Positions 15,464 to 20,031 of a stretch of 20,031 nt of DNA are shown here, in pieces. The position numbers and the translations under genes were made by a program. The DNA is from JAKLQJ01 sp964534135. GTDB taxonomy: Bacteria > Elusimicrobiota > Elusimicrobia > Elusimicrobiales > UBA9959. Position 1 is the stretch's first letter; every line of letters starts with the position of its first letter. The stretch spans positions 1 to 20,031 of the forward strand of contig CAZHQC010000038.1 of NCBI GenBank assembly GCA_964534135.1, given 5' to 3'. The notes under the pieces are model-generated. The model saw only the letters and a program-made list of their open reading frames with translations. It did no database searches and had not been told where the DNA came from.

Positions 15464-16216
15464 TTATGACTTTTGAAAGAAATATTTCCGTCTAAGATAT
15501 TTTAAAATCGTTTTTGCTATTTCAAAGCAATATGGCAGAGGGGAAAGGCTTGAAAACTGAGGGCCATAATGAGCTGTTATTGGAATTTCTGCTACTTGAA
15601 GCTTTAGTTTGCCTGCGCATAAGAGCATCTCACCGTCAAAATGAAATTTATCCGTAAGAGTTTCAAATTTTATGGCGTTTAAGGCTTTTAAAGAATATGC
15701 CATATAACCGGAATGATATTCCGCGAAATTTAAATTAAAAATTTTATTTTCAATTAAAGTTATCAAGCGGCTGGCAAAATACCTGGCTTTTGGCATTCCT
15801 TCAGATAAGGCTTTTCCTGAAATAATTTTAGAGCCCATTGAAACATCCGCTTCTTTCCTCAACAAAGGCTGGATTATTTTTGCCATTTCAGAGGGGGAAT
15901 ATTGTCCATCGGCATGGAGCAAAACGGAGCATTTGCATCCTAATGAAAGAGCTTTTTTAAAACCGGTTTTCTGAGCCGCGCCATAGCCTTTATTGGACTT
16001 GTGATTGAGAACGATAAAATTCAGCTCAAGTTTTTTCGCTGTTTTTTCGATTTCAAGTTGAGTATTGTCCCCACTCCCGTCATTTATTATTATAATAACA
16101 GCTGGAGAAGGTAATTCGCTTAAATTGGCTTTAAGTCTTGAAAGAGTTTTGAAAATGGTTTTTTCCGCGTTAAAGGCGGGGATGATTATGGCTAATTGGC
16201 TGTCATTTGAAGGCAT
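15464..16216 (-). CDS. Glycosyltransferase family 2 (dolichyl-phosphate mannose synthase-like)
   Basis: Read from ATG at 16216 the product is 250 residues; an upstream in-frame TTG (16261) would run into the divergent gene and lacks a binding site. The GT-A fold begins LAIIIPAFNAEKTI (8-21). NDGSGDN (45-51) and HADGQYSP (101-108) supply the nucleotide-sugar and metal contacts, the second being the usual DxD position in DPM1-like enzymes. YHSGYMAYS (168-176) is the typical R/Y-x-SGYR-like block. There is no obvious transmembrane helix, although the last 15 residues are basic and aromatic. Such enzymes transfer a sugar from a nucleotide donor to a polyprenyl phosphate or lipid at the inner membrane face. 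It faces the radical SAM run tail to tail and sits next to a membrane protein gene. Confidence 0.87.
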   Translation of the reverse strand: MPSNDSQLAIIIPAFNAEKTIFKTLSRLKANLSELPSPAVIIIINDGSGDNTQLEIEKTAKKLELNFIVLNHKSNKGYGAAQKTGFKKALSLGCKCSVLLHADGQYSPSEMAKIIQPLLRKEADVSMGSKIISGKALSEGMPKARYFASRLITLIENKIFNLNFAEYHSGYMAYSLKALNAIKFETLTDKFHFDGEMLLCAGKLKLQVAEIPITAHYGPQFSSLSPLPYCFEIAKTILKYLRRKYFFQKS

Positions 16217-16248
16217 GAGATTTGAATTGAACTGAACCGGCAAAAAAT

Positions 16249-17841
16249 ATGAATACGTCAAAATTATTTAAAGGCAGAAATATAATTTATAAATTGTTTT
16301 TGTTTTTTGTTCCAGCTACCGTTTCCCTTCTGCAATTATACTACATCTTTAACATTTATTGCTATTTCTATATGGTAAGTGAAACAAGGGCGGCAGGCTT
16401 GGTTTTTCTGGCGGTAATCCCCTTGCTTATATCGGAATTTGCAACAACCAAATTTTGGGAGGTCGCAAGATATGGTTGGACTAAAAATGTTAAGGCCGCC
16501 TTTTTTGCCCGCAGTCTTATTTTCATTGCTGTGGGGCTGAGTTCTTTCTGGTACCCGATTAAAATGAAAGATGAGGCCAGCTTAATAGCTCCGTTAATTT
16601 GGACATGGCCTGAGGTTGTAAGAATCTCTTGGGAGGCCAGTGTTTTACCCGCTTCTTTTTTTCTTATCGGTATTTTAGTTTTTTACTATCAATTTACGGC
16701 AAAGAAACGCCTTTTTAGATTTGTTTCAACATTTTTTATTCCCGGCGTGGCAACTATTTTACTTTTTTCTCTTTTATATTTTAGTCCGACAAATTTCTTG
16801 AGAACATGGAATTTAAAGAGACCGAGCTTTGTTGAAATAGTTTTTCCAAAAGAAAATCCGGATTTTAAAAATAATTTTTTGCCTCACGGTGGGTTTTTTC
16901 CGCATGATTTATATGTGGAAAAAAATGATGCTTGGGCTATGTTTTCAACAGGGCCTACTTTCAGGAGTAAAGGGGATGAAGATAAGCTTAACTTTTTATG
17001 GATAAATTTAAAAAATTTAAAATTTCAAGCTTTTTTCGGAAGTCAAATTCGAAGGTTTTATTCCGAATGTTCGGATAAATTTTATTTTTCTCCCTGGCAT
17101 AAAAGCGCAGTATTTGAATATACGCCCGGAAGTAAAACTTTTAAAACTATCAATTTGCCAAAAAAAATAGGCGGAGAAAAAGTTGAAGAAATTTTTTCCG
17201 TTTATCACGATTGTCAAAATAAAAAGGTTTATGTTGCAAATAATATAAATCCTGCTTTATTTGTTTTGAATAGTTCAGATAATACCCTTGAAAAAAGCTT
17301 GTCATTGGTTGGGAAAAACGGCATAAGGCATAGTTCTCATGTTTTTGCGGTTAAGCGAAATCCCTTCAGAAAATCAATAATTTTATCTATGTATTCAAAG
17401 TATGCCTTGCTTGAACTTGATGAAAAAACTCTGGCTTTTAAGAATAAAGTGGAGCTTTTAAAATTTCCCTATGCTTATTTTGATGTGGTTTTATCTCCGG
17501 ATGGCAGGTATTTATATGCTCCTTCCATATTTAAAAAAAGGATAATGAAATTTGACGCTGAAACTTTCGAATTAGTTAAAAAGATTAAATCCGAGCCGCA
17601 TTGCCGGAAGTTGGCTTTTTCAAAAGATGGCAAGTGGCTTTTTGCGGTTTCATATTTGACGGGAAAAGTTTTTATTTATGATGCCGCGTCAGATTCTATT
17701 CTAACTTCCTTTTATGTTACACCCAGGGCGGAAACTCTGCATGTAAGCGATAATTATCTTTATATAGCGGGATCTGAAGGCTTGTTTAGAATTTCAAATA
17801 AAGATTTAAAAGTTTTAATTGAGACCGATGAAAAGTTTTAG
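16249..17841 (+). CDS. Membrane protein with C-terminal YVTN-type beta-propeller
   Basis: This 530-residue protein is of no recognised named family. The N-terminal about 185 residues are hydrophobic with roughly five predicted membrane spans (about 13-43, 48-64, 83-101, 131-149 and 158-178). The remainder, about 190-530, has beta-propeller-like repeats: FDVVLSPDGRYLYAPSIF, LAFSKDGKWLFAVSYLTG and KVFIYDAASDSI follow the YVTN/WD-like pattern of strand, DG turn and strand, and HDLYVEK and VYVANNINPALFVL look like earlier blades. The soluble propeller would sit on one face of the membrane; the order of the spans does not settle which. It starts 33 bases from the glycosyltransferase start on the other strand and overlaps the Dph6-like stop by 4 bases, tail to tail. 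A sensing or scaffolding role at the membrane is only a guess. Confidence 0.8.
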   Translation: MNTSKLFKGRNIIYKLFLFFVPATVSLLQLYYIFNIYCYFYMVSETRAAGLVFLAVIPLLISEFATTKFWEVARYGWTKNVKAAFFARSLIFIAVGLSSFWYPIKMKDEASLIAPLIWTWPEVVRISWEASVLPASFFLIGILVFYYQFTAKKRLFRFVSTFFIPGVATILLFSLLYFSPTNFLRTWNLKRPSFVEIVFPKENPDFKNNFLPHGGFFPHDLYVEKNDAWAMFSTGPTFRSKGDEDKLNFLWINLKNLKFQAFFGSQIRRFYSECSDKFYFSPWHKSAVFEYTPGSKTFKTINLPKKIGGEKVEEIFSVYHDCQNKKVYVANNINPALFVLNSSDNTLEKSLSLVGKNGIRHSSHVFAVKRNPFRKSIILSMYSKYALLELDEKTLAFKNKVELLKFPYAYFDVVLSPDGRYLYAPSIFKKRIMKFDAETFELVKKIKSEPHCRKLAFSKDGKWLFAVSYLTGKVFIYDAASDSILTSFYVTPRAETLHVSDNYLYIAGSEGLFRISNKDLKVLIETDEKF

Positions 17842-18515
17842 CGTGTAGGTCTTTTGCCTTGGATGCTTAAAAAGGTTTGGTCCTTGGTTTTTACCCTGAA
17901 GGATTTTTCTATTTTTATGGGGAAATTAAAAAAAGGAGCATCAATCGTAAGAGTTTGAAATGTCCCTCCACATAAATTTTTTTTATTCTCCACATATCGG
18001 AGAAAGCGTTCATCAACGGGTTTTCCCAGCCAACTCTCAGTGATATATTTAGGTTCAACGCCACTTATGATGGCTTTGATTTTAGATTCTAAGAGAGTCT
18101 TTAAAACAGTTTTCAACGGCATTTTAAACAAAGGTTCAATTGCCACAAGCCCCAGTTCAGAACATCTTTTTTTAAGTATAGAGCACTGCTCTGGCATTTC
18201 ATGACATCCTATGATTACATTTTTAAATGGATAAAGTTTATTTGCTTTTTTTATTCCTTCGGAAAATTTCTTATCTAAGTTTTTTGGTTTTTTAAAAGAG
18301 ATGTTTATGTCATGCCGGTAAAGCGGAATACCCATGCTTTTAGCTTGTAAATTGATTAATCTTATTCTGGATAGATCGTTAAAAGCAAATAAATGCTTAG
18401 CTTGAGCGTTCATATAAAAAAGAGAATTGGGTTTATGCCCCAAGCGCAAGGCTAAGAAATAAGCTAAAGCGCTGTCTTTGCCTCCACTCCACACAGATAT
18501 GGCTTCTTTTGTCAT
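17838..18515 (-). CDS. Dph6-like ATP pyrophosphatase (diphthine--ammonia ligase family)
   Basis: With start ATG at 18515 this is a 225-residue N-type ATP pyrophosphatase. The PP-loop SGGKDSAL is at 10-17, close to the N-terminus as in the ATP_bind_4/Dph6 family. EMPEQCSILKKRCSELGL (106-123) occupies the place of the family helix ending in a conserved ELGL. SGVEPKYITESWLGKPVDERF (151-171) and CGGTFQTLTIDAPFF (182-196) match the C-terminal family block, which usually reads CGE.GE; the Glu is missing here. In eukaryotes and archaea Dph6 amidates diphthine on EF2. Bacterial homologues have other, mostly unknown, amidation or thiolation roles, so that reaction should not be transferred. Earlier in-frame starts (18536 ATG, 18587 TTG) lack binding sites and precede the family's usual start. 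It stands alone, divergent from the carbamoyltransferase. Confidence 0.82.
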   Translation of the reverse strand: MTKEAISVWSGGKDSALAYFLALRLGHKPNSLFYMNAQAKHLFAFNDLSRIRLINLQAKSMGIPLYRHDINISFKKPKNLDKKFSEGIKKANKLYPFKNVIIGCHEMPEQCSILKKRCSELGLVAIEPLFKMPLKTVLKTLLESKIKAIISGVEPKYITESWLGKPVDERFLRYVENKKNLCGGTFQTLTIDAPFFNFPIKIEKSFRVKTKDQTFLSIQGKRPTR

Positions 18516-18524
18516 AATGGAAAA

Positions 18525-18530
18525 ATTATA
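18525..18530 (-). promoter_or_regulatory. Possible -10 box giving a nearly leaderless Dph6-like mRNA
   Basis: On the minus strand TATAAT occupies 18530 to 18525, only 9 bases before the ATG at 18515. Transcription would begin about 18518, leaving an mRNA leader of only a few bases. No Shine-Dalgarno site is present, consistent with leaderless initiation, but no good -35 box is visible, so support is modest. Confidence 0.35.
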
Positions 18531-18621
18531 CAACATATTTTGTGCAGCTTTTTCTTGAGGTCGCGCATTAGGGCAAAGGTCTTGCAAACTTGTTAATTAT
18601 AACTTATGAAACAGTATTAGT

Positions 18622-18650
18622 TTGACGAAAGGGCTTAAAAAATATATAAA
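18622..18650 (+). promoter_or_regulatory. Sigma-70-like promoter of the carbamoyltransferase gene
   Basis: TTGACG at 18622-18627 and TATAAA at 18645-18650 are separated by exactly 17 bases, a near-consensus housekeeping promoter. The predicted start is near 18657, giving a leader of about 60 bases before the ATG at 18721. No attenuator, operator repeat or riboswitch was recognised in the leader. Confidence 0.6.
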
Positions 18651-18707
18651 ATATAAATGTAGTAATTTAAGTTCCCGTTTGCAAAATATTAAACCGCAAC
18701 AAATCTA

Positions 18708-18713
18708 AAGGAG
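18708..18713 (+). promoter_or_regulatory. Ribosome binding site of the carbamoyltransferase gene
   Basis: AAGGAG lies 7 bases before the ATG at 18721. It is the clearest start signal together with AAGGAGG before the CrtI-like gene, and contrasts with the weak or absent sites before several radical SAM genes. Confidence 0.7.
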
Positions 18714-18720
18714 ATTATAA

Positions 18721-19734
18721 ATGAAAACAATGCTTAGAGGTAAAGACTGGATAGAGACTGTAAATTGGTCAAAGGAAGAACTTGAAACCGTTTTAGATGT
18801 GGCTAAATATCTTAAGATGAAATTCTCACTTGGTGAAGCGCATAGAATTCTTCAGGATAAAACTTTATTTATGATGTTCTTTGAGCAATCCACAAGAACC
18901 AGAAATTCAACAGAAGCCGCTATGACTCAGCTTGGTGGTCATGCCCATGATTTAACTCCCGATAAAATGCAGATATCCCATGGCGAAACACCTAAAGATA
19001 CCGGCAAGGTACTTTCAAGATACGGCCATGGCATAGCCATAAGAAACTGTTTTTACGGTGTTGGAAATAAATATATAAGAGAAGTAGCCAAAGAAGCTGA
19101 TATCCCCGTTAGCAATCTTCAATGTGATGTTGACCATCCCTGTCAAACCATAGCGGATTTAATGACCATAAGAGAAAAATATGGAACCAATCTTAAGGGC
19201 ATGAAATTTGTTATTTCATGGACTTATGCTCCCGCTTATGCGCGGCCTCTTTCCGTTCCTCAAGGTTTGATTACCTTAATGCCGAGATTTGGCATGGATG
19301 TCGTGCTTGCTCATCCCAAAGAATTCAAGCTTATGCCTAAAACTATATCGGATGCCGAGAAATATGCCAAAGAAGCCGGTTCAAAATTTGAAATCGTCAA
19401 TGATATGGATGAGGCTTTTAAAGACGCCATAGTGCTTTATCCCAAATCATGGGGCTGTCATCAATTTCTTGATGAACAAAAAATTCCCGAGAAAGAAAGA
19501 CAGGCGCAGGGTATGGAATATTTGAATAAATATAAATCATGGGTTTGCACAGAAAAAAGAATGAAGCTCGCTGATAAGAGAGCCTCATATATGCATCCCC
19601 TTCCCGCTGACAGAGGCGCTGAAGTTGAAGACGCGGTAATTGATGGCCCGCAAAGTATTGTTTTTGACCAGGCGGAAAACAGACTTCATACTGTAAAATC
19701 CATACTTGCTCTCACAATGGGCGGTAGACCATAA
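18721..19734 (+). CDS. Knotted carbamoyltransferase, YgeW-like
   Basis: This 337-residue member of the aspartate/ornithine carbamoyltransferase superfamily has the carbamoyl-phosphate-binding motif STRTR at 57-61 and HPCQ at 139-142. The Pro-rich loop SWTYAPAYARPLSVPQGLI (167-183, then MPRFGMDV and LAHPKEFKLMP) matches, from memory, E. coli YgeW and N-acetylornithine carbamoyltransferases, whose chain forms a trefoil knot there. PKSWG (241-245) is also shared. The C-terminus ENRLHTVKSILAL resembles acetylornithine enzymes. The usual HCLP loop that holds the second substrate reads HPLP (292-295), as in aspartate carbamoyltransferases, so the amino substrate is probably not ornithine. YgeW clusters with M20 hydrolase YgeY and carbamate kinase in anaerobic ureide/purine catabolism, where the carbamoyltransferase would run towards carbamoyl phosphate and ATP. 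The downstream carbamate-kinase-like start supports this. It has its own promoter. Confidence 0.85.
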   Translation: MKTMLRGKDWIETVNWSKEELETVLDVAKYLKMKFSLGEAHRILQDKTLFMMFFEQSTRTRNSTEAAMTQLGGHAHDLTPDKMQISHGETPKDTGKVLSRYGHGIAIRNCFYGVGNKYIREVAKEADIPVSNLQCDVDHPCQTIADLMTIREKYGTNLKGMKFVISWTYAPAYARPLSVPQGLITLMPRFGMDVVLAHPKEFKLMPKTISDAEKYAKEAGSKFEIVNDMDEAFKDAIVLYPKSWGCHQFLDEQKIPEKERQAQGMEYLNKYKSWVCTEKRMKLADKRASYMHPLPADRGAEVEDAVIDGPQSIVFDQAENRLHTVKSILALTMGGRP

Positions 19735-19947
19735 AAAAAACAGTTTAAAGTTTTAGAGTAGAGAGAATAATTAACAGATAGGTTAAGGTAGATAGTGGTG
19801 CAAGAAGGTCGTCTGATGCGCATAGCGCCCTGATACGACACTCGGCATAGCCTTGAGTGTCGAGGTATAGGCAAAGAAAAAAGGAAATTTCCTTATTCTC
19901 AACCTTTACCTCTTCCTTTACCTGCTGTTTTTAAAGGAAAAATTGAA
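19735..19947. other. Intergenic region with several short inverted and direct repeats
   Basis: This stretch of 213 bases carries no gene that I can support. It holds GCGC-ATA-GCGC (19818-19828), the larger hairpin at 19836-19862, the palindrome AAGGAAATTTCCTT (19881-19894), and the 9-base direct repeat CCTTTACCT at 19903-19911 and 19915-19923. None is followed by a T-run on the plus strand, so it is not a standard terminator. It may act as an mRNA processing or regulatory element, or encode a small RNA; this is unproven. Confidence 0.5.
19836..19862. repeat. Strong hairpin with ATA triloop
   Basis: CGACACTC (19836-19843) pairs perfectly with GAGTGTCG (19855-19862). Inside it GGC (19844-19846) pairs with GCC (19850-19852) around an ATA loop, leaving a 2-base TT bulge. 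An 11-pair stem is unlikely by chance in this AT-rich DNA. A second ATA-loop hairpin lies just upstream at 19818-19828. Confidence 0.6.
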
Positions 19948-19998
19948 ATGAAAAAATTAAGAATATTTGCTTTTGGTGGAAATGAAGGTTGTAGTTAA
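19948..19998 (+). CDS. Start of a carbamate-kinase-like gene, broken after 13 codons
   Basis: ATG at 19948, with AAGGA (19934-19938) 9 bases upstream, opens MKKLRIFAFGGNE, which resembles the N-terminus of carbamate kinases (hydrophobic strand then GGNA/GGNE). The frame then reads GCS and stops at TAA 19996-19998. A carbamate kinase after a YgeW-type carbamoyltransferase makes sense, as the pair would recover ATP from carbamoyl phosphate. The break coincides with the start of M20-like coding in another frame. Only 13 residues support the family call, so it is tentative. Confidence 0.45.
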   Translation: MKKLRIFAFGGNEGCS

Positions 19999-20031
19999 GG
20001 GGAAATCCTGCCATGCTTCAGCTCCCGAGCG
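19982..20031 (+). CDS. Internal fragment of a YgeY-type M20 hydrolase (runs off the window end)
   Basis: The frame from 19982 reads MKVVVKGKSCHASAPE, with an incomplete CG codon (Arg) at the edge. This matches, from memory, the YgeY block RMEIRIDVQG followed by VSCHGSAPERGDNA, located in the middle of that protein and not at its N-terminus; the ATG is just the internal Met. It directly abuts, in a different frame, the carbamate-kinase-like start. The window also begins with a YgeY-type C-terminus, about 120 residues further along the protein. Either this is a second copy or the junction is an assembly artefact. Confidence 0.5.
   Translation, partial: MKVVVKGKSCHASAPE

Noticed and set aside
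16217..16261. TTG-started extension of the glycosyltransferase to 16261
   Set aside because: It would overlap the start of the divergent membrane protein gene, adds 15 residues unlike the GT2 fold, and has no ribosome binding site.
1..20031. CRISPR array, tRNA, rRNA or insertion sequence
   Set aside because: No regularly spaced repeats, tRNA-like cloverleaf, rRNA-like sequence or transposase coding region was seen on either strand.

Overview
The window is an AT-rich bacterial segment. Shine-Dalgarno sites such as AAGGAGG and AAAGGAG and TATAAT-type -10 boxes support a bacterium. At least seven oxygen-sensitive radical SAM enzymes suggest an anaerobe. I cannot place the lineage from the sequence. 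The gene content resembles uncultured, Omnitrophota- or Elusimicrobiota-like metagenome bins, but that is only an impression.

Layout. (1) Bases 1-185 are the 3' end of a YgeY-type M20 hydrolase gene. (2) Bases 225-15458 hold a run of eleven same-strand genes, several sharing ATGA start/stop overlaps. In order they are: a radical SAM enzyme with a degenerate SPASM-like tail; five cobalamin-binding radical SAM enzymes (the 4th is frameshifted, and the 4th and 5th are a tandem duplicate pair); a CrtI/prolycopene-isomerase-like flavoenzyme; a MiaB/RimO-like methylthiotransferase without a TRAM domain; a protoporphyrinogen-oxidase/UDP-galactopyranose-mutase-like flavoenzyme; a sugar-1-phosphate nucleotidyltransferase; and a sixth B12-radical SAM enzyme. 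(3) Next come a minus-strand dolichyl-phosphate-mannose-synthase-like glycosyltransferase and a divergent membrane protein with a YVTN-type beta-propeller. (4) A minus-strand Dph6-like ATP pyrophosphatase converges on the propeller gene. (5) Divergent from it, with its own good promoter, is a knotted YgeW-type carbamoyltransferase. It is followed by a structured 200-base intergenic stretch and the first codons of a carbamate-kinase-like gene, which runs abruptly into an internal piece of another YgeY-type hydrolase.

Interpretation. The centre looks like an anaerobic tailoring cluster for a hydrophobic, possibly isoprenoid or lipid-linked and glycosylated, product. Multiple B12-radical SAM enzymes would modify unactivated carbons, a CrtI-like flavoenzyme would change unsaturation, and the nucleotidyltransferase, UGM-like protein and polyprenyl-phosphate-type glycosyltransferase would supply sugar chemistry. 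No scaffold-forming enzyme (terpene cyclase, PKS or fatty-acid synthase) and no cobalamin biosynthesis gene lies inside the window. The flanks (YgeY, YgeW, carbamate kinase start) belong to the known ygeW-ygeX-ygeY-hyuA-yqeA anaerobic purine/ureide catabolism neighbourhood. A YgeY-type fragment at each end raises the possibility of two copies, a repeated or circular unit, or a misassembled right end.
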